This document shows, piece by piece, positions 1-10,132 of a stretch of DNA of 64,000 nt. Each line of letters opens with the position of its first letter. Position 1 is the stretch's first letter. The notes below the pieces were generated by a model, which worked only from the letters and a program-made list of their open reading frames with translations, was not told the origin of the DNA and made no database searches. The DNA comes from Brevundimonas sp. (lineage in GTDB: Bacteria > Pseudomonadota > Alphaproteobacteria > Caulobacterales > Caulobacteraceae), in contig NZ_JAIXTC010000019.1 of NCBI RefSeq assembly GCF_027484365.1, positions 62,001-126,000 on the forward strand. Reading direction: 5' to 3'. The position numbers and the translations under genes are program-made.

Positions 1-1511
1 CCGGCGAAGGAATAGTCGATGGCCGGCTGTGTCGCGCCCTCGGGCGGATAGGGGAAGGTCGAGGCGGCCCAGACGACAATCATCAGCGGCAGGATGATCC
101 GCGCCGCGCGCTCCATGAATATCCGGGCGCGAAGCCACAGATTGAAAAGAATATTCTTCGCGTCGGGCAGCTTGTAGGCCGGCAGTTCCATCATGAAGGG
201 CTCGACCGCGCCCCGCCAGAAGATCTTGCGGATCACGAAGGAGACCAGCAGCGCCGACACGATGCCCGCCGCATAGAGGCCGAACATCACCAGACCCTGC
301 AGATTGGCGAAGCCCCAGACTGTCTGCTGGGGAATGAAGGCGCCGATGATCAGGGTGTAGACCGGAATCCGCGCCGAACAGGTCATCAGGGGCGCCACCA
401 TGATGGTGGTCAGCCGGTCGCGCCTGGCGTCGATCACCCGCGCGGCCATCACGCCCGGAATGGCGCAGGCGAAACTGGACAACAGGGGAATGAAGGCGCG
501 CCCGTGCAGCCCTGCCCCGCCCATGATGCGGTCCATGAGGAAGGCCGCCCGGGCCATATAGCCGAAGTCTTCCAGCAGGATGATGAAGGCGAACAGGATC
601 ACGATCTGCGGCAGGAAGACCAGCACGCCCCCCACGCCCGCGATCACCCCGTCGACGATCAGGCTCTGCACCAGGGGCCAGACCGGCCCCGAGTCCGGAA
701 CGACGGCGCCGACGCCCGCGCCCAGCAGGCCGAAGCCCGCCTCGATCGCATCCATCGCCGGGGTCGCCCAGGCGAACACCGCCTGGAACATCACGAACAA
801 CAGGGTCATGAGGATGACGAGGCCGATGACGGGATGCAGCAGGACCCCGTCGATCTTCCCGGTCAGGGTGTCGGGCCGCTCGGGCGGACGCACCGTGGCC
901 CGCATGATCTGTTCTGCCCGCCGGTGCGCGCCGCGAATGGCGTCGGCGTCCGGCGCGGTCCAGGTTTCGCCCCCGGAAATCCACCCGGGTCCGGCCGCAG
1001 TCTCGATCTCGGCGACCAGGTCATCAATGCCGCGCTTGCGCGTCGCCACCGTGGTCACGATCGGCACCCCCAATTCAGCCCGCAGCGTCTCCAGATCGAT
1101 TCGAAGACCCTGCCGCTGGGCGATGTCGTACATGTTGAGGGCCAGAACCATCGGCCGGCCCACGGCCTTCAGCTCCAGGATCAGCCGCAATACAAGCCGC
1201 AGGTTGGTCGCGTCGGCTACGGCCACGATCACATCGGGCGCGGCCTCGCCCTGAAGCCGTCCAAGGACCGCGTCCCGGGTGACTTCCTCGTCAGGGCTGC
1301 GGGCCCGCAGGGAATAGGTGCCGGGCAGGTCCAGCACCGACATCGACCGCCCTGAGGGGGACTGGATGCGGCCCTCCTTCCGTTCGACGGTGACGCCGGC
1401 GTAGTTGGCCACCTTCTGGTGGGCGCCGGTCAGGGCATTGAACAGGGCGGTCTTTCCCGAGTTGGGATTGCCGACCAGGGCGACCCGGACGGGCCGAACA
1501 GCGACGTCCAT
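1..1511 (-). CDS. feoB: Ferrous iron transport protein B (FeoB), 3' end cut by window edge
   Basis: GTP-gated inner-membrane Fe(II) permease. About 503 residues from the N-terminus are visible; the C-terminus lies left of the window. The N-terminal G domain shows the G1 P-loop GNPNSGKT at about residues 15-22, the G3 DLPGTYS and a G4-like LNMYD. From about residue 215 on there are long hydrophobic segments and the FeoB gate signature around SFACAIPGVMAAR, typical of the nucleoside-recognition (Gate) region. The ATG (1509-1511) directly abuts the feoA stop codon, so the two genes are translationally coupled. Family identity is firm; only the unseen end is unknown. Confidence 0.95.
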   Translation of the reverse strand, partial: MDVAVRPVRVALVGNPNSGKTALFNALTGAHQKVANYAGVTVERKEGRIQSPSGRSMSVLDLPGTYSLRARSPDEEVTRDAVLGRLQGEAAPDVIVAVADATNLRLVLRLILELKAVGRPMVLALNMYDIAQRQGLRIDLETLRAELGVPIVTTVATRKRGIDDLVAEIETAAGPGWISGGETWTAPDADAIRGAHRRAEQIMRATVRPPERPDTLTGKIDGVLLHPVIGLVILMTLLFVMFQAVFAWATPAMDAIEAGFGLLGAGVGAVVPDSGPVWPLVQSLIVDGVIAGVGGVLVFLPQIVILFAFIILLEDFGYMARAAFLMDRIMGGAGLHGRAFIPLLSSFACAIPGVMAARVIDARRDRLTTIMVAPLMTCSARIPVYTLIIGAFIPQQTVWGFANLQGLVMFGLYAAGIVSALLVSFVIRKIFWRGAVEPFMMELPAYKLPDAKNILFNLWLRARIFMERAARIILPLMIVVWAASTFPYPPEGATQPAIDYSFA

Positions 1512-1784
1512 CTATTCAGCGGCTTCCGCGAACAGTTCGACGGTCAGGCCCCGCGCCTCATGCCGACGCAGGGCGACACGCATATCGTCGACTTTCAGGG
1601 CCATGGGATCACGGCCGAACACGCCCTGATGAAGCAGCTGGATGCGCGCGCCCTCGACGAAGCCCAGTTCCAGCAGGCGGCGCTCCAGTTCTGCGCCGTG
1701 CTCGTCGCCGCCGACTGATCCGACCCGGGTGATGACGCCCCGGTCGCCCAGCCGTGCGTCGCTCAGGGATATGACGTTGCTCAT
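1512..1784 (-). CDS. feoA: FeoA family SH3-like iron transport accessory protein
   Basis: Small cytosolic protein of 90 residues, the usual FeoA size, with the SH3-like fold pattern (RRLLELGFVEGARI, then a DPMALKV strand and RRHEA). FeoA is thought to bind and modulate the FeoB G domain during Fe(II) uptake. It sits immediately upstream of feoB with no gap between its stop and the FeoB ATG, the classic feoAB arrangement. No FeoC-like gene is seen on this side. Confidence 0.93.
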   Translation of the reverse strand: MSNVISLSDARLGDRGVITRVGSVGGDEHGAELERRLLELGFVEGARIQLLHQGVFGRDPMALKVDDMRVALRRHEARGLTVELFAEAAE

Positions 1785-1871
1785 TGCGAACGCTTATCAG
1801 GAGCGACGGGAAAGTCCAGCGGCGACACGACGCACCCCGCCTCTCTCGAGGGATCCGGGACGTGGTGAGGC

Positions 1872-4800
1872 CTATTCCGCCGCGGCCGGGATCGGATCGT
1901 TGGCGGTCGCTTCCCGGGCCTCCCACTCCTCGATCTTGCGGGCCGTGTATTCGGGCGACCGCGTGAAGCGAGCCAGGGCGCCATAGATCACCGGCACCAC
2001 GAACAGGGTCAGCAGCGTAGAGAACATCGCTCCGGCGAAGATGACCACGCCGATGGTCTGGCGGCTCCCCGCCCCCGCGCCTTGCCACAGGACCAGCGGG
2101 AGCGCGCCGAACGCCGTGGCGATCGAGGTCATGATGATCGGGCGAAGGCGCAGCGCCGAGCTCTCGACGATGGCCTCCTTGATGGAGCGACCCTGATCCC
2201 GCAGCTGGTTGGCGAACTCCACGATCAGGATGCCGTTCTTGGCCGCGATCCCGATCAGGATGATCAGTCCGATCTGCGAATAGATGTTCAGGCTCGACCC
2301 GGCCATGAGCAGGCCGAACAGACCCCCGGCCGCCGCGAGCGGCACGGTCAGCATGATCACCGCCGGAGTGATCCAGCTTTCGAACTGGGCCGCCAGCACC
2401 AGGAAGACGAGCAGCAGAGCCAGGCCGAAGGCCCAGGCCACGGCGCCGCCGGCCTCCTGCTGGTCCCGCGCCGCGCCGCCGTACTGGATGCTCACCACGC
2501 CCTGCGGCTGTTTGGCGATCTCCGCCTCCATGAAGGCGACGGCGTCGGCGATGGTCGTACCGGGATTGAGGTCGGCGCTGATCGTGATGGCCCGCTGCCG
2601 ATCCAGACGTCGCCGGTCCGGCGTATCGCCGGAGGTCTGGGTCGTGACAACCGAAGACAGAGGGACCAGCGCTCCCGAGCCCGCGCCAACATAGAGCCGT
2701 TCAAGGTCGGCGATCGACGTCCGGTCGGCACGATCCGTCTGCAGGATGACATCGTACTCCTGCCCGCCACGGATATAGGTCGTGGCCCGGCGCGATCCGA
2801 ACATCGTCTCCAGCGTCCGCCCGATCTCCTGGGACGACACGCCGAGGGCGGCGGCCTTCTCCGGATCGACATCGACCAGCAGGCGGGGCGCGTTCGGCTC
2901 ATAGTTCAGACGCGGACGCGAGAAGCCCGGATTCTCCTGAGCCGCCGCGAGGATGGGCTGCAGCCAGTTGTAGATCTCCTCGTATTCCTGACCGGTCGCG
3001 ATCACCTCGATCGAGTTTCCGCCACCGCCGCCACCGCCACCGCCCCCGCCACGCTGGAAGGCCCCCGGCACCGAGGCATTGACCTGGGCCCCCGTCTGAC
3101 CGCGCAGCTTGCCGTTCAGCTCCTGGGCGATCTCGTCGGCGGACCGGTCGCGCTCGGACCAGTCCTTGAGGATCAGCGACGCATTGCCGGAGTTGAAACT
3201 GCCCCCGCCGAAGCCGGGAGATGAGATGAGGAAGCTCTCGACCTCGCCGGCGTTCTTGTACTCGGCCAGGATCGGTTCGAGGCCCATCATGATGTTGCGG
3301 GTATAGTCGAAACCCGCGCCTTCAGGCCCGGCGACCCGCACCTGAACGCGGCCCCGATCCTCCGGCGGCACCAGCTCATCGGGCAACGTCAGGAACATGC
3401 CCGCGGCCCCGGCCCCGACCAGCAGGATCAGCAGGGAGACTCCGATGACGGCGAACCGCTGGCCGACCATGGCGTCCAGCGAATGAGCGTAGGAGGTTTT
3501 CAGCCCCTCCATCGCCCGGTCGACATTCCGCGCCAGCCAGCCGGAGCCGGCGGCGGGCCTGAGGATCTTTGAGGCCAGCATCGGCGACAGGCTCAGCGCC
3601 AGGAAGGCCGAGAAGGCCACGGCCGCGGCGATCGCCGCCGCCAATTCGACGAACAGCCGCCCGACATATCCGGGCAGGAACAGCAGGGGGGCGAAGACGG
3701 CCAGCAGAGTCACAGTCGTGGCGATGACAGCGAAGAAGACCTGACGCGTGCCGCGCTCGGCGGCCACCAGCGGCGGCTCGCCGTGGTCGAGGCGGCGCTG
3801 GATGTTCTCGGTCACGACGATGGCGTCGTCGACGACGAGGCCGATGGCCAGAACGAGGGCCAGCAGCGTCAGCAGGTTCAGCGAGAAGCCCAGCGGCGCC
3901 AGGACGATGAAGGTCGCCAGAAGGCAGATCGGGGCCACGATCGACGGGATCAGCGCCGCCCGGAAACTGCCGAGGAAGATGAAATTCACGAGGGCCACCA
4001 GCACCATGGAGATGCCGATGGTGATCCAGACCTCGTCGATCGCATGGGAGGTGAAGACCGAGTTGTCCGAGCCCACAACCAGTTCGGTGCCCGGCGGCAG
4101 GGTGCCCTGCAACTCGCCGACGAGAGCCGTGACGCCCTTGGAGATTTCAAGGTCGTTGGACTGGGCCTGACGGGTGACGGCCAGACCGATCTGATCGAGA
4201 CCGTTGCCGCGGAACAGGCGCCGCACCTCGGCGGGCCCTTCCTCGACGCGGGCGATGTCGCCCAGCCGCGTCACATAGGTGGCGCGCGCCTGCAGGGCGC
4301 CGGTCGCGCCCGAACCGTTGGGGATGGAGCCGGTCGAGACCGCGCCGGAGGCGCCGCTGGATCCGATCGAGGCGGACCCGGCCGTGCCGATCGGCAGCTG
4401 GGCGAAGTCCTGGGGCCGGGCATAGGTCCGCGCCACGCGGACGGTGTAGTCCTTGTCCGTTGACTCCAGGGCACCGGCCGGCAGTTCGACGTTCTGGCTG
4501 GTCAGGGCCTGTTCGACATCCGAGACCGTCAGGCCGCGCGCCCCCATGGCGGCGGCGTCGAGCCAGATCCGCATGGCGTAGCGCTGCTCGCCGTAGATCT
4601 GGGCCTGGGCAACGCCGGGCACGGTCGCCAGACGGTCCAGCAGGTTGCGGTCGGCGTAGTCGGTCAGTTCCAGCCGGTTCATCGACGACGACCGCAGGAA
4701 CAGGATCATGATGGGGGCGCTGTCGGAATCGGCCTTGGACACTTCAGGCGGCTGGGCCTGATCCGGCAGGCGGCCCTGCACCCGGCTGACCCGGTCGCGC

Positions 4801-5123
4801 ACGTCCGAGGCGGCGACGTCGATGTCGCGATCAAGGGCGAACTCGATGGTGACGTTGGATCGGCCGTCGCGGCTGGACGAGGTGATCCGCTCGACGCCCT
4901 GGATGCCGGCGACCTGCTGTTCGATCGGCTCGGTGATCCGGTTCTCGATGACCTCGGCCGAGGCCCCTGCATAGGCGGTCGACACCGAGACGATCGGCGG
5001 ATCCACGTCCGGCAGTTCCCTCACCGGCAGGAAGAAGAAGGCCGCCGCCCCGATCACGCAAAGGACGATCGCGGCCACGGCCGCGAACACCGGCCTCCGG
5101 ACGGAGACGTCAGACAGCATCAT
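1872..5123 (-). CDS. RND efflux transporter permease (AcrB/MexF-like HAE1 family)
   Basis: Proton-driven tripartite efflux pump subunit of the inner membrane, 1083 residues, the normal length of HAE1 RND permeases. Starts MMLSDVSVRRPVFA, the standard N-terminus before TM1. TM4 carries the paired aspartates of proton relay in IGLVVDDAIVV. Second half repeats the TM bundle. Two odd low-complexity insertions are visible: a Ser/Gly-rich stretch near residues 250-275 and a run of 11 glycines in the second porter loop (minus strand of about 3018-3050). The gene overlaps the upstream adaptor by 4 bases (ATGA), so they are one operon. Substrate cannot be read from sequence. Confidence 0.93.
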   Translation of the reverse strand: MMLSDVSVRRPVFAAVAAIVLCVIGAAAFFFLPVRELPDVDPPIVSVSTAYAGASAEVIENRITEPIEQQVAGIQGVERITSSSRDGRSNVTIEFALDRDIDVAASDVRDRVSRVQGRLPDQAQPPEVSKADSDSAPIMILFLRSSSMNRLELTDYADRNLLDRLATVPGVAQAQIYGEQRYAMRIWLDAAAMGARGLTVSDVEQALTSQNVELPAGALESTDKDYTVRVARTYARPQDFAQLPIGTAGSASIGSSGASGAVSTGSIPNGSGATGALQARATYVTRLGDIARVEEGPAEVRRLFRGNGLDQIGLAVTRQAQSNDLEISKGVTALVGELQGTLPPGTELVVGSDNSVFTSHAIDEVWITIGISMVLVALVNFIFLGSFRAALIPSIVAPICLLATFIVLAPLGFSLNLLTLLALVLAIGLVVDDAIVVTENIQRRLDHGEPPLVAAERGTRQVFFAVIATTVTLLAVFAPLLFLPGYVGRLFVELAAAIAAAVAFSAFLALSLSPMLASKILRPAAGSGWLARNVDRAMEGLKTSYAHSLDAMVGQRFAVIGVSLLILLVGAGAAGMFLTLPDELVPPEDRGRVQVRVAGPEGAGFDYTRNIMMGLEPILAEYKNAGEVESFLISSPGFGGGSFNSGNASLILKDWSERDRSADEIAQELNGKLRGQTGAQVNASVPGAFQRGGGGGGGGGGGNSIEVIATGQEYEEIYNWLQPILAAAQENPGFSRPRLNYEPNAPRLLVDVDPEKAAALGVSSQEIGRTLETMFGSRRATTYIRGGQEYDVILQTDRADRTSIADLERLYVGAGSGALVPLSSVVTTQTSGDTPDRRRLDRQRAITISADLNPGTTIADAVAFMEAEIAKQPQGVVSIQYGGAARDQQEAGGAVAWAFGLALLLVFLVLAAQFESWITPAVIMLTVPLAAAGGLFGLLMAGSSLNIYSQIGLIILIGIAAKNGILIVEFANQLRDQGRSIKEAIVESSALRLRPIIMTSIATAFGALPLVLWQGAGAGSRQTIGVVIFAGAMFSTLLTLFVVPVIYGALARFTRSPEYTARKIEEWEAREATANDPIPAAAE

Positions 5124-6274
5124 CGCGTGGCCGCCGGGACTTGCGCATTGCCCTGGCGTGCGCCGCCGCCTGGACCACCGCCCGCGCCCGCAACGGTCAC
5201 AGGGGCATTGGGCTGTATCCGGTTCAGGCCGGAGCCGACGACCCGGTCGCTGGCCGACAGACCGGAGACGATCTCGACAAAGCCGTTCTCGACCGCGCCG
5301 GTCTCGACGGTCACCCGCTGGGCGGTCGATCCCCGCTCGCCGGCGGCGATACGATAGACGAACGCCCCGTCGCCTTCGTACTGGATCGCGGATTCAGGGA
5401 CGGACGGCGTCTGCCGCTGGCCCTGCTGGATACCGACCCGCATCAGCATGCCCGGCCGGATACGCCCGCCGGGATTGGGGAACTCGGCGCGCGCGGTCAC
5501 CGCGCGGGTCGTCTCATTGATCCGGGTGTCGATCAGGGCGATCCGGCCCGAGAACTGTTCGGCCCCGTAGGCGTCGGCCGTGGCCACGATCGGCAAGCCC
5601 TGACGCAGCACGCCGAGATACCGTTCGGGCACCGGGAAATCGACCCGGATCACAGACGTGTCGTCCAGGGTGGCGATCACCGCCCCCGGGCTGATCAGCG
5701 TCCCTGCCGTCACCGTGGAAAGCCCGAGTGTGCCGGCGAACGGCGCCCGGATCATCCGGTCCCCGCGACGCGCCTCGGCGGCGGACAGGGCGGCCTGGGC
5801 CGTTTCCAGCGCGGTCTCGGCGTCCTCGGCGGAGACCCGGGGCGCGACTCCCCGCTCGGCCAGTTCCCGGAACCGATCGTACTCGCGCTGGGCCTGCGCC
5901 ACCTGGGCGCGGGCCTGGATGATGCTGGCGTCCTCCTCGCGCGCCTGAAGCTGCACCAGAGGCGTCCCCGCCGCCACCCGCTGGCCGTCCGAGAACAGGA
6001 CCGCCGTGATCAGTTCGGACGTGCTGGAGGTGATGTTCACGGAACGTCGCCCGCGCGCGACGCCGAGCACATTGATCTGGTCGCTGAAGGGACGGAGCGT
6101 CACCACCGCTTCCGACACCGTCTGACCGCGCCCGCCGCCCGGACCGCCCCGGCCGCCGCCCGGGCCACCCGCGCTGCCTCCATCGCCCGCGAAGGCGACG
6201 CGCAGCACGGCGGCGACGATCATCAGACCGAGCACGGCGGCGGCGATGACGAGGAACGAATGACGTCTGATCAC
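5120..6274 (-). CDS. RND efflux periplasmic adaptor subunit (HlyD/AcrA family)
   Basis: Membrane fusion protein that links the RND permease to an outer-membrane channel. One N-terminal TM anchor (residues about 7-25) is followed by a Gly/Arg-rich GGPGGGRGG linker, a lipoyl/hairpin region with coiled coil (QVAQAQREYDRFRELAERG) and beta-barrel domains; the C-terminal tail is again Gly-rich. The GTG at 6274 is preferred because it starts directly before the anchor; a longer reading from a TTG at 6337 adds 21 residues without family resemblance. Stop overlaps the permease start. No TolC-type gene is adjacent. Confidence 0.9.
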   Translation of the reverse strand: MIRRHSFLVIAAAVLGLMIVAAVLRVAFAGDGGSAGGPGGGRGGPGGGRGQTVSEAVVTLRPFSDQINVLGVARGRRSVNITSSTSELITAVLFSDGQRVAAGTPLVQLQAREEDASIIQARAQVAQAQREYDRFRELAERGVAPRVSAEDAETALETAQAALSAAEARRGDRMIRAPFAGTLGLSTVTAGTLISPGAVIATLDDTSVIRVDFPVPERYLGVLRQGLPIVATADAYGAEQFSGRIALIDTRINETTRAVTARAEFPNPGGRIRPGMLMRVGIQQGQRQTPSVPESAIQYEGDGAFVYRIAAGERGSTAQRVTVETGAVENGFVEIVSGLSASDRVVGSGLNRIQPNAPVTVAGAGGGPGGGARQGNAQVPAATR

Positions 6275-6394
6275 GCGGCACAGTCTCTGAAAGCAAGCGG
6301 GCGGGGCCCGGAATAACCATTCCGACCCCAGAGGCAACCTAAAGAGTATGTAACGCCTGCCGTTCCGGTTTCCGTCGCGCCATTCGGTCGCGGA

Positions 6395-7180
6395 TCAGAA
6401 CCGTCGCCACAGGGCGATGACCGCGCCCTCCGCGAGCGGCGTCTCCCGTCCCGCGACGGTGCGTCGCCACCCGGCCTGCAGACTCCACTGGCCGAGATTG
6501 CGCACCACTGAAGTCTCGACCGACAGCCAGCGCGCGCCGTCACCGTCGGTCATTCCGCCGAACGCCTGACCCAGGACCATCCAGCCTTCGCCGAAGTGGC
6601 TCCCGAACGTGACATCCGCCCGCGTCTCGTCCGGCAGGCCGTCGCGCATCCTTCGAGCCGCCTGGACTTCCACGAAAGACCGGTCCGGCCCCCATCCGCC
6701 CGCAAGCCCCCGGCCCGGCCCGCCCAGTGACCGGCCTGCGGACACGCGGACCTCCCAGTCCTGGTCGCCTACGCCCGGCGCGGCATAGCCGGCGTTGCGC
6801 CCGTCGCCCGCCATCGCATAGCCGGCATAGAGGCTGACGGCATTGCGATCGTCGCGATACGCCTGCCAGGTCAGGCCGAGTTCGACGGGTCCCCGCCCGA
6901 CATAGTCGACGAAAGCGTCCTCCCCCGACTGCCAGTCACCCTTGAACTGCAACGTCAAGGTCTCGGTCAGCCCGTACTCGACGAACAGCCCCAGCGAGCG
7001 ATCCTCCCGCTCCGCCGGCAAGGTCAGGACGGCGCCCGTAGGGTCGTACCCCTCCTTCGCCCGCATCGCCTCTGCCTTGACGATCACCTGGCCCTTTCCC
7101 CTTTGCTGGGTCCAGGCGTTGGCCGAGGCCGAGGTGGCCGCCGTCGCGAGCAGCAGGCCCGCGAGGCAGCGATGCAGCAT
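6395..7180 (-). CDS. Exported, probable outer-membrane beta-barrel protein of unknown function
   Basis: 261 residues with a clear signal peptide (MLHRCLAGLLLATAATSASA, cut likely after ASANA). The mature part has alternating polar and aromatic strands (SLYAGYAM, WEVRVSAGR, TLQFKGDW) and ends in RRF, with a terminal Phe as in outer-membrane barrels. Its ATG shares a base with the stop codon of the upstream class II aldolase gene (TGATG), so the two are co-translated, although no functional link is obvious. I do not recognise a named family. Confidence 0.75.
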   Translation of the reverse strand: MLHRCLAGLLLATAATSASANAWTQQRGKGQVIVKAEAMRAKEGYDPTGAVLTLPAEREDRSLGLFVEYGLTETLTLQFKGDWQSGEDAFVDYVGRGPVELGLTWQAYRDDRNAVSLYAGYAMAGDGRNAGYAAPGVGDQDWEVRVSAGRSLGGPGRGLAGGWGPDRSFVEVQAARRMRDGLPDETRADVTFGSHFGEGWMVLGQAFGGMTDGDGARWLSVETSVVRNLGQWSLQAGWRRTVAGRETPLAEGAVIALWRRF

Positions 7181-7944
7181 CAGGCGTCGTAGCCTGGAGA
7201 TTTGCGATCCAGCAGACGCAGCGCGCCGGGCCAGGCGAGGGCGGAAACGAACCCGATCCCGCGCCCCTGCTCCTTCGTCTCGGCCTGGGCCGCGTCCGGC
7301 GCCATCAGCACATGCTCGCGTCCGCCGGACAGGGCCGCAATCTGCTGAGCGCAGGCCCGCTCCAGGAAGAACATTCCGACCCAGGCCGCCGCCGCGGTCT
7401 GACCGACCGCCAGCGTCCCATGATTCCGCAGCAGCATCAGCGGCTTGTCGCCCAGATCGGCCACCAGCCGTTCGCGCTCGTCGTGGTTCAGCGCCAGCCC
7501 CTCATAGCCGTGATAGGCGACCTGGTGCTGCAACAGACAGGCGTTCTGGCCGATCGGCAGAAGGCCCTCCTGCTGCGCCGCCACCCCGACGCCGGCCACG
7601 GTGTGCAGATGGATGACGTAGTGCGCATCCTCGCGCGCCCCATGGATGGCCGAATGAATGGTGAAACCGGCCGGATTGATGAAGTTCTGTGTCTCCTGGA
7701 CGATGTTCCCGTCCAGATCGACCTTCACGAGAGACGAGGCCGTGATCTCCTCGAAATAGTAGCCGTAGGGGTTGATCAGGAAGTGGTGTTCCGGACCGGG
7801 CACCCGCGCGGAAATATGGGTGAAGATCATGTCGTCCCAACCGTGCAGGGCGACCAGCCGGTACAGGGCGGCCAGATCGACCCGCGCCTGCCATTCCTCG
7901 GCGGACACTCGCGATTTCATGGACTGGGCGGCGCCGTCGGCCAT
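7180..7944 (-). CDS. Class II aldolase/adducin family protein
   Basis: 254 residues, the size of the fuculose-aldolase/adducin head family. Zn-binding histidines are visible in the HLHTVAG motif (about residue 115) and in LRNHGTLAVG (about residue 180), with the early IFTHIS motif near residue 40. These enzymes cleave phospho-sugars or similar beta-hydroxy-carbonyls with a divalent metal; the substrate here is not predictable. A strong ribosome binding site, GGAGGAG five bases before the ATG, supports the start. Coupled to the following barrel-protein gene. Confidence 0.88.
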   Translation of the reverse strand: MADGAAQSMKSRVSAEEWQARVDLAALYRLVALHGWDDMIFTHISARVPGPEHHFLINPYGYYFEEITASSLVKVDLDGNIVQETQNFINPAGFTIHSAIHGAREDAHYVIHLHTVAGVGVAAQQEGLLPIGQNACLLQHQVAYHGYEGLALNHDERERLVADLGDKPLMLLRNHGTLAVGQTAAAAWVGMFFLERACAQQIAALSGGREHVLMAPDAAQAETKEQGRGIGFVSALAWPGALRLLDRKSPGYDA

Positions 7945-8100
7945 ACTGACTCCTCCATCGCCTCTTTGCGGGCGACGCCTACCGTCGCGCCAACCTCCGA
8001 TCGGGTCAAGGCAAACGGCATTCAGCCTTGATTAACCGAGTTTTCACCACCCACGGCCAAGGTGGCCCCGTCGGATATTCAAATCCGGCCGGAGTTCGCC

Positions 8101-9237
8101 GTGACCGCAGTCGTCAAGCTTCAGTCCCATCGCTCTTCGGACACGGAGACCCTGTCGTCTGCACAACATCTGCTTGAGCTGGCGCGAAGCAAACACGTGG
8201 ACGACCGCCGCCGGCTGCTGCTCGGCATCGCCGCCCTTTGCGACGCGACCCCGCCCGGCGCCGAGGCCTCCCCCATCCTCGGCGAGATCTTCATGGTCAT
8301 CGCCCGTCAGGCCGAACGCGAAATCCGCAAGGCCCTGTCCGACAGCCTCGCCGCCGCCGAATGGGCCCCGCCCGCGCTGATCGCCATGCTGGCGCTGGAC
8401 GAGATCGAGATCGCGCGGCCCGTCATCGCACGGAGCCCGCTGCTCAAGGATCAGGACCTTCTGCGCGTCCTGGTCGAGGCCACCATCGAACATCAGATCG
8501 AAGTCGCCCGTCGTCCGCACATCAGCGGTCGCGTCGCCGACGCCATCATCGACCGCGGCGAACCGGCCAGCCTCACGGCCCTGGCCGGCAACAAGACCGC
8601 CGAGGTCAGCGATGACGCGCTCGGCCGGCTGGTCGAACAGTCGCGGCGCATCGCCGCCCTGCGCGCGCCCCTGACCCGACACCCGCGCCTGAACGACGCC
8701 CTCGCGACGCAACTCTATCAGTGGGTGGGTCAATCCCTGCGCGAGGCGATCGGCGAGCGGTTCCGCGTCGATGAAAGCAAGCTCGTAGAGGCCATCGACA
8801 CCGTCGTCCGGCCCACTCCTTCAGGAGGAGCCGAGCCGCTCGGCATCGCGGCTGCTGATGTCACCGATCCCGAGGAGATGGAACGGCGGCTCGTCGCCAA
8901 GCTGCAGAGCTCGGGCCAGTTGCGGGCCGGTTTCCTGATCCGGGCCGTGCGCGAACAACGCCTGAGCCTGTTCGAACATGGTATCGCGGCCCTCGGCGGC
9001 TTCCCGATCACCCATATCCGCGCCGCGATCGTGCGCCCCAGCCCGGACGCCCTGTTCCTGGCCTGCGCCGCCGTCGGCATCGACCGGGCCGTCTTCCCGG
9101 CCGTCCTCGATGAAATCCGGAAGTTGAACGGCGGCTGGCCCGGCGACGGCGACGAAGGCTATGCGGGGCGGCTGACCCTGCCGCCGTCAGCAGCCATGCG
9201 CGAATTCCGCGCTCTGATGGGTCACATCGGGTCCTGA
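8101..9237 (+). CDS. DUF2336 domain-containing protein (first copy)
   Basis: All-helical, repeat-like protein of the alphaproteobacterial DUF2336 family; function unknown. Reads through to about 378 residues from a GTG at 8101, chosen because a GGAG sits six bases upstream (8091-8094); an upstream in-frame GTG at 8062 has no such site. Motifs shared with the second copy at 10915-12060 include the pattern PVI.RSP...D.DLL..LVE and a C-terminal block SLFEHGIA. It lies just upstream of NAD kinase on the same strand with a 15-base gap. Confidence 0.85.
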   Translation: MTAVVKLQSHRSSDTETLSSAQHLLELARSKHVDDRRRLLLGIAALCDATPPGAEASPILGEIFMVIARQAEREIRKALSDSLAAAEWAPPALIAMLALDEIEIARPVIARSPLLKDQDLLRVLVEATIEHQIEVARRPHISGRVADAIIDRGEPASLTALAGNKTAEVSDDALGRLVEQSRRIAALRAPLTRHPRLNDALATQLYQWVGQSLREAIGERFRVDESKLVEAIDTVVRPTPSGGAEPLGIAAADVTDPEEMERRLVAKLQSSGQLRAGFLIRAVREQRLSLFEHGIAALGGFPITHIRAAIVRPSPDALFLACAAVGIDRAVFPAVLDEIRKLNGGWPGDGDEGYAGRLTLPPSAAMREFRALMGHIGS

Positions 9238-9252
9238 ACGACCGCGAGGCGT

Positions 9253-10068
9253 TTGACTTCCCTCGCAGGCTCGGCTTCTCGTGACCGGGTGAGCGTAGAC
9301 CCGTCCTCTCTCAGAATCGCTTTTTGCGCCAGCGACCGGCCGGAGGCCGCGCAGGCTCGCGAACGGCTGTCCGAACGCTACGGCGGAGTTCCGGAGGCCC
9401 AGGCCGATGTTATCGTGGCCCTGGGCGGCGACGGCTTCATGCTTGAGACGATGCACGCCAATCTGATGCGCAAGATTCCGGTCTACGGCATGAACAGGGG
9501 CTCGGTCGGGTTCCTGTTGAACGACTATGACGAGGAAGGCCTGCCCGAACGGATCGCCGCCGCAGGCCGCGCCGTCATCCACCCGCTGCAGATGGACGCC
9601 GTGACCGGGACCGGCGAGACCCACACGGGGCTGGCCATCAACGAGGTCTCCCTGCTGCGCCAGACCCGCCAGTCAGCCAAGCTCAGGATCAGCGTCGACG
9701 GCAAGGTCCGGCTGGAGGAGCTGACTTGCGACGGCTGCCTGGTGGCGACCCCCGCCGGGTCCACCGCCTACAATCTTTCGGCCCATGGACCGATCATCCC
9801 GATCAATGCACGGATGCTGGCGCTCACGCCGATCAGCGCCTTCCGGCCCCGACGCTGGCGCGGCGCCCTGCTCTCCCACCGCGCCAGAGTGGAGTTCGAG
9901 GTGCTGGAAGCCGACAAACGCCCCGTCAGCGCCGTGGCCGACGGACTGGAGATCCGCCACGTCGTGAAGGTCGCCGTCAAGGAACGCCGCGACGTCGGCC
10001 TGACGATGCTGTTCGACGCCGGCCGGTCCTTCGAGGAACGCGTTCTGGCGGAGCAATTTACGGGCTGA
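9253..10068 (+). CDS. nadK: NAD kinase
   Basis: Phosphorylates NAD to NADP in the cytosol. Diagnostic motifs are GGDGFML (about residue 58), [11 protein letters not shown] and [15 protein letters not shown] (about residue 165), all typical of PpnK/NadK. Length 271 residues from a TTG at 9253, which has GAGG just upstream; a GTG at 9289 would give 259 residues, closer to other alphaproteobacterial enzymes, so the start is open. Located between a DUF2336 gene and an Hpt gene on the same strand. Confidence 0.93.
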   Translation: MTSLAGSASRDRVSVDPSSLRIAFCASDRPEAAQARERLSERYGGVPEAQADVIVALGGDGFMLETMHANLMRKIPVYGMNRGSVGFLLNDYDEEGLPERIAAAGRAVIHPLQMDAVTGTGETHTGLAINEVSLLRQTRQSAKLRISVDGKVRLEELTCDGCLVATPAGSTAYNLSAHGPIIPINARMLALTPISAFRPRRWRGALLSHRARVEFEVLEADKRPVSAVADGLEIRHVVKVAVKERRDVGLTMLFDAGRSFEERVLAEQFTG

Positions 10069-10132
10069 TTGCAAGTCACGGGTTCTTAAGGCCCCGCGTG
10101 CATCTTGTGCGGGTTCGTTCTCAGGAGTCGTC

